In this document: positions 17,216-24,954 of the stretch, piece after piece
Layout of the letters: each line of letters starts with the position of its first letter
How positions within the stretch are numbered: the first letter of the stretch is position 1
DNA from: JAOEGB01 sp041262585
GTDB taxonomy: Bacteria > Actinomycetota > Actinomycetes > Streptosporangiales > Streptosporangiaceae
DNA length: 64,000 bases
NCBI RefSeq assembly: GCF_041262585.1
Contig: NZ_JBGCBZ010000015.1
Span: forward strand, 124,001-188,000
Direction: 5' to 3'
Made by a program: the position numbers and the translations under genes
The notes under the pieces: model-generated
Told to the model about the DNA's origin: nothing
The model's input: the letters and a program-made list of their open reading frames with translations, nothing else
The model's database searches: none

Positions 17216-17698
17216 ATGCCACGTGAGACCGGGCGCAAGCTGATCGCCCAGAACAAGCGTGCCCGGCACGACTTCTTCATCGAGGACACCTACGAGGCCG
17301 GGCTCGTGCTGACCGGTACGGAGGTCAAGTCCCTCCGCGCGGGGAAGGCCAATCTCACCGACGGCTACGCCACCGTGCTGGACGGCGAGGCCTGGCTGAT
17401 CAACGTGTACATCCCGGAGTACAGCCAGGGCACCTGGACCAACCACGCCGCGCGGCGCACGCGCAAGCTGCTGCTCCACCGTAAGGAGATCGGCAAGATC
17501 GAGGCCACGCTCAAGGAGCGCGGCCTGACGCTGATCCCGCTGTCGATCTACTTCAAGGACGGCAAGGCCAAGATCGAGGTCGGCGTCGGCCGAGGCAAGA
17601 AGGACTACGACAAGCGGCAGACGCTGATGGAGAAGCAGGCCAACCGCGAGATGGCGCGTGCCATGTCCACCGCGGTCCGCCGCCGGGGGGGCCGCTAG
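17216..17698 (+). CDS. smpB: SsrA-binding protein SmpB
   Basis: 160 residues. SmpB binds tmRNA and brings it to stalled ribosomes for trans-translation. The OB-like core is intact (LVLTGTEVKSLRAGKANL, NVYIPEY, KLLLHRKEI, YFKDGKAKIEVGVGRGKK) and the basic C-terminal tail ends RRRGGR. Its RNA partner ssrA lies 2.2 kb downstream, with one gene between. Confidence 0.97.
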   Translation: MPRETGRKLIAQNKRARHDFFIEDTYEAGLVLTGTEVKSLRAGKANLTDGYATVLDGEAWLINVYIPEYSQGTWTNHAARRTRKLLLHRKEIGKIEATLKERGLTLIPLSIYFKDGKAKIEVGVGRGKKDYDKRQTLMEKQANREMARAMSTAVRRRGGR

Positions 17699-17701
17699 GC
17701 C

Positions 17702-19588
17702 GTGTCCGTCCACGCGAGAGCCGTACGGGCCGCGCTGGCGGTGGCCCTGGTGGCACCGATGCTGACGGGCTGCTTCGAGGAGCCGTCGCCGCACGAGGCC
17801 GTCCGCGACTTCCTGGTCGGCTGGCAGACGGGCGACTACTCGAACGCCGCCAAACGGGCCGACGGCGACCCGGCGACCGTGCGGAAGGCGCTGGAGTCCG
17901 TCGGGCTGCAACTCGACGCGGCGTCGATCCGGTTCTCGCTGAAGGGCATCCAGCGCGACGACGAGACCGCGCGGGCGGAGTATCACGCCCAGGTCGACCT
18001 CGGCGAGAACAACCCGCTGTGGGAGTACGACGGCGCGCTGCCGCTGCACATCGTCGACGGCCGGTGGAAGGTCCAGTGGTCGCCGGGCGTGATCCATCCC
18101 GACCTTCATCCCGGGCAGCGTTTCGCGGTGGCGACCGTCCCCGTTGGGCGCCAGCCCGTCCTCGACCGCGACGGCAACCCGCTCCAGGACGAGACGGTCC
18201 TCTACGTGGCCGGCGTCGTCCCGGCGAAGATCAAGGACCCGGGCCGGCTCTGCGACGAGCTCTCGAAGGTCACCGGCTTCGCCCAGGACCGCCTGCTGAG
18301 CCGGATCCTCTCCTCGCCGCCGCAGACCTTCGTCCCGCTGGCGACGTTCGGCCGGACGAAGTACGCCGCTCTGAAGGACAAGCTGGCCGTCATCAAGGGG
18401 CTCGGCATCCAGACCGACAACCCGCCGGTCGCGCCGAAGTCTCCCGCCCAGATCGTGGGGCGCGTCACGGCGATCACTCCCGAGGTGGAGCAGCAGCTCG
18501 GCGGGCCGCAGCGGGCCGGAGACACGGTCGGCAGGGACGGCCTGCAGAAGGCCTACCAGGACCAGCTCACCGGCTCGACGGAGACCCGCGTCGTCATCCT
18601 CGACGCCGCGACGGGGCAGCAGGTCAAGGAGCTCAAGGCCTGGCCGGGCCGGACGAACACCGCCGTCCGCACCACCATCGACTCACGCGCCCAGAGCGCC
18701 GGCGACGCCGCGGTGGGGGGCTCCCGGCCCGCCGCGCTCGTCGCCGTCAAGGCCGCCACCGGCGAGGTGCTCGCGGTCTCCACCAACGAGCTCCACCAGG
18801 AGAAGGACGCCCTCGCCGGCAGGTACGCTGCGGGCACGACCTTCTCGATCCTCGCGGCCGACGCCCTGCTCCAGGGCGGTCTGGACCCGGCCCAGAAGAT
18901 CCCCTGCAGCGCCGACCGCACGGTGGGCGGCGCCCGGTTCCAGCAGCCGGGGGTCCTCGGAAGCGTGACGCCGAGCTTCGAGGCCGACTTCGCGCAGGGC
19001 TGCGTGACCGCCCTCGCCTCGCTCGCCAGGCGGACGAACCGGCAGGCGCTCCTGGACAGCGCGGCCCAGTTCGGCATCGGCGGCGACTGGGGGCTTCCGC
19101 TCAAGACGTTCAGCGGATCCCTCCCCCCGGGGGACGGCGACGCCGCCGTCGCGAAGATGATCGCCGGACAGAGCGTCCGGGTCAGCCCCCTCTCCATGGC
19201 CCTCGTCGCCGCCGCCGTCGAGTCCGGCACATGGCGGCCGCCCGTGCTCGTCACCTCGCCGGCGTCGCCGGACCCCTCCGCCGACGTCGCGCCGCCCATC
19301 CCGCCGCACCCGGTGACGCTCGACGCCCCTACGATCACCAAGCTGCGCGCGCTGATGCGCGCGGGAGTGGTGTCCGGTTCGGCTCGCGCCGCCGAGGTCT
19401 CCGGAAGCCCGGTGTACGGCGTGGCCGCCGAGGTGACCCAGGTCGACAAGAAGCAGCGCAAGAGCCTGTCGTGGTTCGTGGGCTGGCAGGGCGACGTGGC
19501 GGTGGCCGTGCTGGCCGAGAGCGCCGACGCGGCGAGCGCCGCCGAGATCGCCGGGGCGTACTTCCGGAACGCCGGCGCACAGGCCTGA
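17702..19588 (+). CDS. Penicillin-binding-protein-like lipoprotein with degenerate active site (NTF2-like/MecA_N domain)
   Basis: 628 residues starting at a GTG three bases after smpB. The signal peptide ends in the lipobox LTGC. An NTF2-like MecA_N domain (about 25-135), a dimerisation domain and a transpeptidase-fold domain (about 330-625) follow. The fold landmarks are recognisable, but every catalytic motif is changed. The SxxK position reads Thr379-Thr-Phe-Ser382. The SxN position reads Gly-Cys-Val (433-435). The KTG region reads GSPVYG (568-573). In active class B PBPs the serine acylates on D-Ala-D-Ala. This protein should therefore neither cross-link peptidoglycan nor bind beta-lactams covalently, and may be a structural or regulatory partner. 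The coding sequence is otherwise intact and has the base composition of its neighbours. Confidence 0.85.
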   Translation: MSVHARAVRAALAVALVAPMLTGCFEEPSPHEAVRDFLVGWQTGDYSNAAKRADGDPATVRKALESVGLQLDAASIRFSLKGIQRDDETARAEYHAQVDLGENNPLWEYDGALPLHIVDGRWKVQWSPGVIHPDLHPGQRFAVATVPVGRQPVLDRDGNPLQDETVLYVAGVVPAKIKDPGRLCDELSKVTGFAQDRLLSRILSSPPQTFVPLATFGRTKYAALKDKLAVIKGLGIQTDNPPVAPKSPAQIVGRVTAITPEVEQQLGGPQRAGDTVGRDGLQKAYQDQLTGSTETRVVILDAATGQQVKELKAWPGRTNTAVRTTIDSRAQSAGDAAVGGSRPAALVAVKAATGEVLAVSTNELHQEKDALAGRYAAGTTFSILAADALLQGGLDPAQKIPCSADRTVGGARFQQPGVLGSVTPSFEADFAQGCVTALASLARRTNRQALLDSAAQFGIGGDWGLPLKTFSGSLPPGDGDAAVAKMIAGQSVRVSPLSMALVAAAVESGTWRPPVLVTSPASPDPSADVAPPIPPHPVTLDAPTITKLRALMRAGVVSGSARAAEVSGSPVYGVAAEVTQVDKKQRKSLSWFVGWQGDVAVAVLAESADAASAAEIAGAYFRNAGAQA

Positions 19589-19884
19589 AATTTCCGCTGA
19601 GCCGAGCAACCATCGGGGGCCTCGGCGGCGTCTTTCTAAGTGACTGAGCACCGCTTGGGGGGTTGCGGGTTCAGTCACCGTGATGAGACCAGGGCTCCAT
19701 CTCGGGGGGAGCCCTGCCGTCCGGACCGGCTCGACCCTGCCGGTCGGCCCCCGGGGCGCGTGCGTCATGCCGCGTTCCCGGGGGCTTCGCCGTCCCGCGG
19801 GCAGGAATTCGGTTCGCGCCGCCGGTGTTCTGAGATATATGGTTGCGCTACCCGGCTCCTCGGAGCGGGGTTGACAACTCAACA
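19589..19884. other. Intergenic region upstream of ssrA with a possible terminator hairpin
   Basis: No gene is visible in this 296 bp. A hairpin agggctcc / ggagccct (19691-19715, nine-base loop) may end the smpB-PBP transcript, although no T-tract follows. The ssrA promoter should lie in the last 100 bases; the only AT-rich spot is gagatatatgg near 19832-19844, with no convincing -35. Confidence 0.4.
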
Positions 19885-20269
19885 GGGGGTGACCGGTTTC
19901 GACTTCGGCATTGCATGCCAGGGGAAGCGGGCCGAGGACTGCGGACATAACCTCGTTAACACTGTGACCGCAAACCAATAAGTGCCAATAACACGCGCAC
20001 TGAGGTCAGCCAGGGCAACCTGGCTCTCGCCGCCTAAGCAGCGAGTAACCTCTGTCAGCCCGGGACCGCCTCCGGCCCGGATCTGACATCGCTAGGAGGC
20101 TCAACCGACCGACCCGGTCACGGGGTCGAGCGGGAAACCAAACAGTGACTGAGCCCGTCGGCGACTCGCCTGTGAGATCGCCGGGGCTGAGAAAATCGCA
20201 ACAGGCTGCGCCCGGAGAAGCCCTGACATGGTGTTGAAGGACGCGGGTTCGATTCCCGCCACCTCCACC
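19885..20269 (+). ncRNA. ssrA: Transfer-messenger RNA (tmRNA)
   Basis: The 5' end GGGGGTG pairs with CACCTCC near the 3' end to form the acceptor stem, followed by discriminator A. The CCA tail is not fully encoded (the genome reads ACCC). The 5' D-arm region GACCGGTTTCGACTTCGG and the T-arm GCGGGTTCGATTCCCGC are characteristic. The resume codon is GCC at 19984 and the tag reads ANNTRTEVSQGNLALAA, ending with TAA at 20035-20037. The ALAA terminus is the degradation signal for ClpXP-type proteases. It works with smpB upstream. Confidence 0.96.
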
Positions 20270-20274
20270 CGAAG

Positions 20275-20363
20275 CGCTCACTCGAGTACGGCTCTGCTAG
20301 AGCGGTGCTCGAGTGGCGCAGAGGTGTTCGCAGCGGCGGTGCCCGAAGAGGCGCCGCCGCTTT
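20275..20363 (+). terminator. Double hairpin terminator after ssrA
   Basis: First hairpin: gcgctCACTCGAG pairs with CTCGAGTGgcgc (20275-20320), with an inner gctct/agagc stem. Second: a 12-bp stem AGCGGCGGTGCC / GGCGCCGCCGCT (20332-20361) with a six-base loop, ending in TTT. The second has the form of an intrinsic terminator. Confidence 0.75.
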
Positions 20364-20437
20364 CGCGTGTTCCGGCCCCCGTGGACCGCTGGCAGCGACG
20401 TGACTACTAGATCTAGTGCCGGTCAGCTAACCGTCGC

Positions 20438-20498
20438 CGTGATCATGCAGGGCTTCCCGGAAAGCTCGGGGACCTGAGGGTTCCCGGGTCGTGATCAC
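20438..20498. repeat. CGTGATCATGCA repeat, locus B (short)
   Basis: CGTGATCATGCA-gggcTTCCCGG at 20438-20460 and gggTTCCCGGgtCGTGATCAC at 20478-20498. It is a shortened copy of the element described at loci C and D. The second core contains the TGA stop codon of the DUF1697 gene on the minus strand (20495-20497). Confidence 0.65.
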
Positions 20499-21049
20499 AC
20501 TTGATCGGGGGGTGAGGCCTGACTGCTCTCTGCCAGAGCCAGCAGCCTCGTTACCGTGTTCCAGTTGCGCGTCGTGGCCGGCACGTTCGACCGCTTCTCC
20601 AGCAGAGGTGGCAGCTTCGGGCGCCGGAGGCCGTCGGGGAAGTGCATGTAGATCTCCCGCCTTCCGATACGCATCTCCTCGGGCGCGTAGGTGGCCGGAT
20701 CGATGCCCTCCAGCATCTCCCTGTCGGGCGCCTTGGCCAGGAACACCACCGCGAACTTGGCCGGATCCCGCACCTTCAACGGGTTCTCCTCGACCACCGC
20801 GCGCAGCTCCTCGGCCGTCACAACGATGACGGCAACCGCCAAGCCCAGCTTGTCGGCGATTCGCCGCTCGATGGCCGCGGCGATCCGCTCGGGCGGCTCC
20901 TCGTCCGAGGTGAACACAGCGTTCCCGCTCCGCAGATGTGTCCGCACGGCGGTGTGCCCGAGCTCTTCCAGGAGCGCGCGAAGATCGGCCATAGCGACCT
21001 GGGTGCCGGGATTGACATTGATACCCCGCAACAGCGCCACACATCGCAT
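20495..21049 (-). CDS. DUF1697 domain protein
   Basis: 184 residues of the DUF1697 family (MRCVALLRGINV, the near-invariant N-terminal motif; MADLRALLEELG; RSGNAVF; EIYMHFPDG; ATTRNWNTV near the C-terminus). Family members are small cytoplasmic alpha/beta proteins of unknown function. The ATG is preceded by GGAGGCAGCCGG. The stop codon lies within a foldback repeat core, so the last residues may have been set by repeat insertion; the final residues PPDQV follow the conserved region directly. Confidence 0.88.
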   Translation of the reverse strand: MRCVALLRGINVNPGTQVAMADLRALLEELGHTAVRTHLRSGNAVFTSDEEPPERIAAAIERRIADKLGLAVAVIVVTAEELRAVVEENPLKVRDPAKFAVVFLAKAPDREMLEGIDPATYAPEEMRIGRREIYMHFPDGLRRPKLPPLLEKRSNVPATTRNWNTVTRLLALAESSQASPPDQV

Positions 21050-21177
21050 CCGGCTGCCTCCTTCGTGAGGGATCCGTCAGCGACGCTACCGCCCTTACCT
21101 GCCGACCGGTGTCAGGTATCCGTCTGCCGCCACAACGCTTGCGCCACCGTGGGGACCTTCGGGTCCGCCGCACGGAA

Positions 21178-21205
21178 ACGCCCTGCTCCCGGAGGAGCAG
21201 GGCGT
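21178..21205 (-). terminator. Strong intrinsic terminator
   Basis: A perfect 12-bp stem, ACGCCCTGCTCC / GGAGCAGGGCGT, with a four-base loop. It lies 30 bp after the stop of the secreted peptidase gene on the minus strand, followed there by GTTTCC. It separates that gene from the DUF1697 gene. Confidence 0.8.
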
Positions 21206-21237
21206 GTCTCATGCATTGGTTGGACGCCCCGTGGCGA

Positions 21238-22815
21238 TTAGGGCAGGCGCAGCCAGCCGGGCAGGTCCGGAAGCGGGCCCGAGGGTCGCGGCCATGCTTC
21301 CCGCTGAGCGCTGACGTCGGCGAGAGGTACGGCCGGGCAGCGCGTGCCGCGCGCGGGCAAGGTCAGCGACACCAGATAGCGGTCGATGGCGCCCCGGGTG
21401 CATTCGCCGTGGCCGTAGATCCCGTGACCCCAGCCCTCGTAGGTGAGCAGCACACCTTCACGGCCGATCTGCCGGGCCGCGTCCACCGCCCAGCTGTACG
21501 CGGTGGCCGGGTCGTGAACCGAGTTGCCGAGCAGCAGCGGCGCACTGCCGTGGACCCGCAGGGCGTGCTGCGGGTTGGGAATCCGCGTCTGGCCGAGGCA
21601 GAAGGGGGTCAGCCCGAAAGCCAGCGGACTGAAGCGCATGTCCGGTGCGACCCTCGCCGCCAGGCGCAGGTGGGCGGCGTACTCGCGGTAGTCGCGGATC
21701 GGCAGCCGATAGTCCTCGCAGAAGACCTGCGACGGGAACTCGGCCACGTCCTCCGTCGCCGCGTTCCGCCGCGTTGTCATGGCGGACAGCTCCGCCGGCA
21801 CCGGGGCGCCGGTGTCCAGAGCGTTCAGCAGGTTCGCCAGGTCCGCCCAGGACGGTTCGTAGAACTTGCGGAAGGCGGTGCCGATGAGATCCAAGGCGGT
21901 CAGCGGAACGCTCGGGTCGTCCGGAGACGGCAGCTCGCCACGTTCGGCCCGGGCGAGCAGGCCCGCCCACACCTTCCGCACGTCCTTCCCGTGCAGCGCG
22001 CAGCTCTCGTCGCGGTCGCACCACGCCACGAACTCGTCGAATGAGTCCTGCACGGTGGCGGCCTCGGTGGCGAGGAACGCCGTGGTCCCCAGGCTGTGAT
22101 CCATGTTGCTGTCGAGGGCCAGGGCGCGGACTCTGCGGGGGAACTGCTCGGCGTACTGCTGCCCGATCAGCGTGCCGTACGAGATGCCGTAGTAGGACAG
22201 TTTGTCCTCGCCGAGGGCGGCGCGGATGGCGTCGAGGTCACGCACGACGCTCAGCGTGTCCACGTGGTCGTACAGCGGGCCGGTGCGGGATCGGCAGTCG
22301 TCGCGCAGCCGCTGGTCGTAGGTCAGCCACCCGTCGAACTCCGACTGGCTCTTCATGATCGGATTGGGCGCCTGGCTGAGCACGTCGATCGAGCACACGA
22401 CCGGATGGCTGCGTGCCACGCCGCGCGGGTCGAAACCGACGAGGTCGAACCGGCGGGTGATCTCCTCGCTGAAGTAGTGGTTGCCGAGGAAGGCGAAGAG
22501 CACGCCGGATCCGCCGGGACCGCCGGGGTTGATGAGCAGGGAGCCGATCCGGGCCGCCGGGTCCGTGGCCTTGCGCCGGGCCAGAGCCAGGTCGACGGTG
22601 GGGCCGCCGGGACGGGCCCAGTCGATGGGCACCGCCAGCGTGCCGCATTCGACGGCCGGGTCCTCGGGACACGCGGCCCAGGCGATGGCCGCCCCGGCAG
22701 TGGTGGTGGTCGTCTTGCTCGTGGTCGTCTTGCTGCTGGTGGCGTTCGCGGGTGTGAGGGAGAGCAGGGAGGCGATCATCGCCAGGGCGCACGCGAGCAG
22801 GGAGGTTCTTCGCAC
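21238..22815 (-). CDS. Secreted alpha/beta-hydrolase, tripeptidyl aminopeptidase (TAP) type
   Basis: 525 residues. The GTG start at 22815 has GGAGA a few bases upstream. A signal peptide (residues 1-26, cleaved near ANA) is followed by a Thr/Ser/Lys linker and the mature enzyme. The catalytic serine is in GISYGTLIG, the aspartate in NSVHDPATAY and the histidine in GWGHGIYG. The oxyanion region is INPGGPGGSG. The C-terminal third is the TAP-like domain. Streptomyces relatives (SlpD/SlpE and Tap) remove N-terminal tripeptides from extracellular peptides, so a role in peptide nutrition is likely. There is no peptide transporter next to it. Confidence 0.88.
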   Translation of the reverse strand: MRRTSLLACALAMIASLLSLTPANATSSKTTTSKTTTTTAGAAIAWAACPEDPAVECGTLAVPIDWARPGGPTVDLALARRKATDPAARIGSLLINPGGPGGSGVLFAFLGNHYFSEEITRRFDLVGFDPRGVARSHPVVCSIDVLSQAPNPIMKSQSEFDGWLTYDQRLRDDCRSRTGPLYDHVDTLSVVRDLDAIRAALGEDKLSYYGISYGTLIGQQYAEQFPRRVRALALDSNMDHSLGTTAFLATEAATVQDSFDEFVAWCDRDESCALHGKDVRKVWAGLLARAERGELPSPDDPSVPLTALDLIGTAFRKFYEPSWADLANLLNALDTGAPVPAELSAMTTRRNAATEDVAEFPSQVFCEDYRLPIRDYREYAAHLRLAARVAPDMRFSPLAFGLTPFCLGQTRIPNPQHALRVHGSAPLLLGNSVHDPATAYSWAVDAARQIGREGVLLTYEGWGHGIYGHGECTRGAIDRYLVSLTLPARGTRCPAVPLADVSAQREAWPRPSGPLPDLPGWLRLP

Positions 22816-23159
22816 ACGATCTCCAATCGTCGGGTCCCCCGGGCCGAGCACCCGTGCGCGGCGATGTACGGCGGATTGCCTCCGGCGATGGTGCCCGGGC
22901 CGACCTGCGTGCGGCGGGTGCGACGGCTCCTGTCCGGTACAGGTGGGACAGCGTGCAGGGCTCGGCGCCGCGAGCCGCCTTGATTGTCTGATCACGGACA
23001 GGGTGCCGCCCATCCGGAGAAAGGACGAAACTTCCGCCTACTGTCATTCGCAAGGAGTAGGCCTCAGGCTCAGGGAGACGCCATTCAGAGCCCTCGGCCG
23101 GCCACTGGCTAGAGTCGCTGGAGTGATGTGCTCGGGGCTCGGGAAGGACGCGGATCGCT
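22816..23159. other. Intergenic region without a recognisable gene
   Basis: 344 bp between the peptidase start and the UTRA remnant. I looked in all frames for the winged-helix DNA-binding half of a GntR regulator that should precede the UTRA domain and found none. The peptidase promoter must lie at its left end. Confidence 0.5.
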
Positions 23160-23750
23160 GTGGGGGATCGGAGCGCGGGGGAGTCCGGTGGGGAGTGGCG
23201 GGGCCCTCGGGTGGTCGTACGGCGCGGCCTACCGACTGAGCCGGCCGTACGGGGCTCGGCGTCGCTGTTCATGACCGAGGCCGGGCGCCAGGGCCTCCGG
23301 GTCGGCCGCCGCATGCTGTACGTCGGCCCGGAGCCGGCCTCCGATCACGTCGCCCAGGCTCTCCAGGTGCCACCGGGCGTGGAGGTCCTGGCGCGGCGCA
23401 AGGTAATGCTGGCCGACGACGTTCCCGTCCGGATCGCGACGAGCTACTTCCGGCTCGATCTCTTCGGCGGCACCCCGCTCTGCGCGCCGGACTTCGTGAA
23501 GCCGAGCCTGCAGGCGGGGATCGAGGCACTGGGGCACCGCTTCGGCCGTGCCGAGGAGCACCTGATCGCCCGGCCGCCAACCGAGGCCGAGGCCGCCACA
23601 TTGCAGCTCGGCCCCGGCGAGTGGGTCGTCCAGATCCTGCGCGTCGGCTACGCCACCGATGACACGCCGATCCACACGCTGGAGACCATCTGCGCCGCCT
23701 CCCGCCACATCTTCCCCATCGCCCAGGTGACGGGCTCCGACGAGTTCTAG
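23160..23750 (+). pseudogene. GntR-family regulator remnant: UTRA ligand-binding domain without helix-turn-helix
   Basis: About 196 codons from a GTG. Residues 20-190 match the UTRA effector domain of HutC-type GntR regulators (HVAQALQVPPGVEVLARRKVMLADDVPVRIATSYF, PPTEAEAATLQLGPGEWVVQILRVGYA, IHTLETICAASRHIFP). A complete regulator has about 70 more residues in front with a winged helix. Here that part is replaced by unrelated arginine-rich sequence, joined at PRVVVRR, close to where the linker normally starts. It is most likely a 5'-truncated pseudogene, though a small UTRA-only protein that binds effector or dimerises with another regulator is possible. Confidence 0.65.
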
Positions 23751-23836
23751 CCTGGCGGAGCCTCCGGCCGACGACGACAACGCGGCGAGGCGCCATCTGG
23801 GCCGCACGCAGCAGGGCATGATTTGTCAGACACGAC

Positions 23837-24862
23837 TTAGGGCTGGGTGACGTAGGCGTCGATCTCGGCGAGCAGGGCGGACTTGCCCTCGACGCTCATG
23901 AAGGAGGCCCGAACGGCCGACCTCGCGAGGTCGGCGACACCGTCCCGGTCGAGGCCGAGAAGCTCGGCGGCCACCGCGTACTCCTGGTTGAGGGTCGTCC
24001 CGAACATCGGCGGGTCGTCCGAGTTGATCGTGACGGGGACCCCGGCCTTGACCAGCTCGGGCAGGGGATGGGCGGCCAGGCTCGGGATGGCGCCCGTACG
24101 GATGTTGGAGGTGGGGCAGACCTCCAGCGTGATGCCGTGCTCGGCGAGGTGTTCGAGCAGGGCGGGGTCCTCCACGCTGTGGACGCCGTGGCCGATGCGC
24201 TCGGCCCCCAGCTCGCGGATGGCCTCCCACACCGTCTCCGCGCCCGTGGTCTCTCCGGCGTGCGGTACGGAATGCAGCCCGGCGGCCCGGGCGGCGGCGA
24301 AGTGGGGGGCGAACTGCGCCCTCGGCACGCCGGCCTCCGGCCCACCGAGGCCGAAGCTGACCAGTCCGTCCGGCCGCTGGTCGAGGGCCAGCGACAGGGT
24401 CGGCTCGGCGGCCGCGACGCCGAACTCGCCGGGGATGTCGAAGCACCAGCGCAGCGTCGTGCCGAAGTCGGCCTCGACCCGGCGGCGGGCGTCCTCGATC
24501 ACCTCGCAGAACTGGGCGGGCGCGAATCCCTTCTCCAGGTGGAGATAGGGCGTGATGGTCAGCTCGGCGTACCGGACCCGCTGGCCGGCCAGGTCGCGGC
24601 CGACCCCGTGAATCAGGGCCCAGAGGTCCTCCGGGTCCCTGATCAGGTCCATCACGGCCACGTAGACCTCGATGAAATGGGCGAAGTCGCGGAAGACGAA
24701 GAAGGAGGCCAGTTGGGACGGGTCGGCGGGCACCGGCGTGCTGCCCTCGTGGCGGGCGGCCAGCTCGGCCACGATCTGGGGAGACGCCGCGCCGACGTGG
24801 TGGACGTGCAGCTCCGCCTTGGGCAGTCCGGCGATGAATTCCGTGAGGTCAGGGTCGATCAC
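23837..24862 (-). CDS. Aminodeoxyfutalosine deaminase-type (adenosine deaminase family) hydrolase
   Basis: 341 residues from the GTG at 24862. It has the metal and catalytic motifs of the adenosine/AMP deaminase superfamily: ELHVHHVGA (HxH), SVPHAGE with the catalytic glutamate, RIGHGVHS, and TINSDDPPMFGTTL. The HVHHVGAASP form and the overall sequence resemble, from memory, Streptomyces SCO5662. That enzyme was shown to deaminate 6-aminodeoxyfutalosine in the futalosine route to menaquinone rather than adenosine. The assignment to menaquinone synthesis is therefore family-based; adenosine deaminase is the fallback. No other mqn genes are in the window. Confidence 0.8.
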   Translation of the reverse strand: MIDPDLTEFIAGLPKAELHVHHVGAASPQIVAELAARHEGSTPVPADPSQLASFFVFRDFAHFIEVYVAVMDLIRDPEDLWALIHGVGRDLAGQRVRYAELTITPYLHLEKGFAPAQFCEVIEDARRRVEADFGTTLRWCFDIPGEFGVAAAEPTLSLALDQRPDGLVSFGLGGPEAGVPRAQFAPHFAAARAAGLHSVPHAGETTGAETVWEAIRELGAERIGHGVHSVEDPALLEHLAEHGITLEVCPTSNIRTGAIPSLAAHPLPELVKAGVPVTINSDDPPMFGTTLNQEYAVAAELLGLDRDGVADLARSAVRASFMSVEGKSALLAEIDAYVTQP

Positions 24863-24954
24863 GCGACGACCGTAACAAGGACCTGCCGCCCGGTTCCAAC
24901 TGAAATGGCCGTTTCTCACAGCACTTTGTCAGGTTCGCCCCGGCAGGGGCCCGG

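Noticed and set aside
19640..19981. Protein-coding frame running into ssrA
   Set aside because: It overlaps the tmRNA, has no ribosome site and no recognisable domain.
20272..20330. tRNA gene after ssrA
   Set aside because: The hairpins resemble tRNA arms at first sight, but there is no acceptor stem or T-arm consensus; they fit a terminator.
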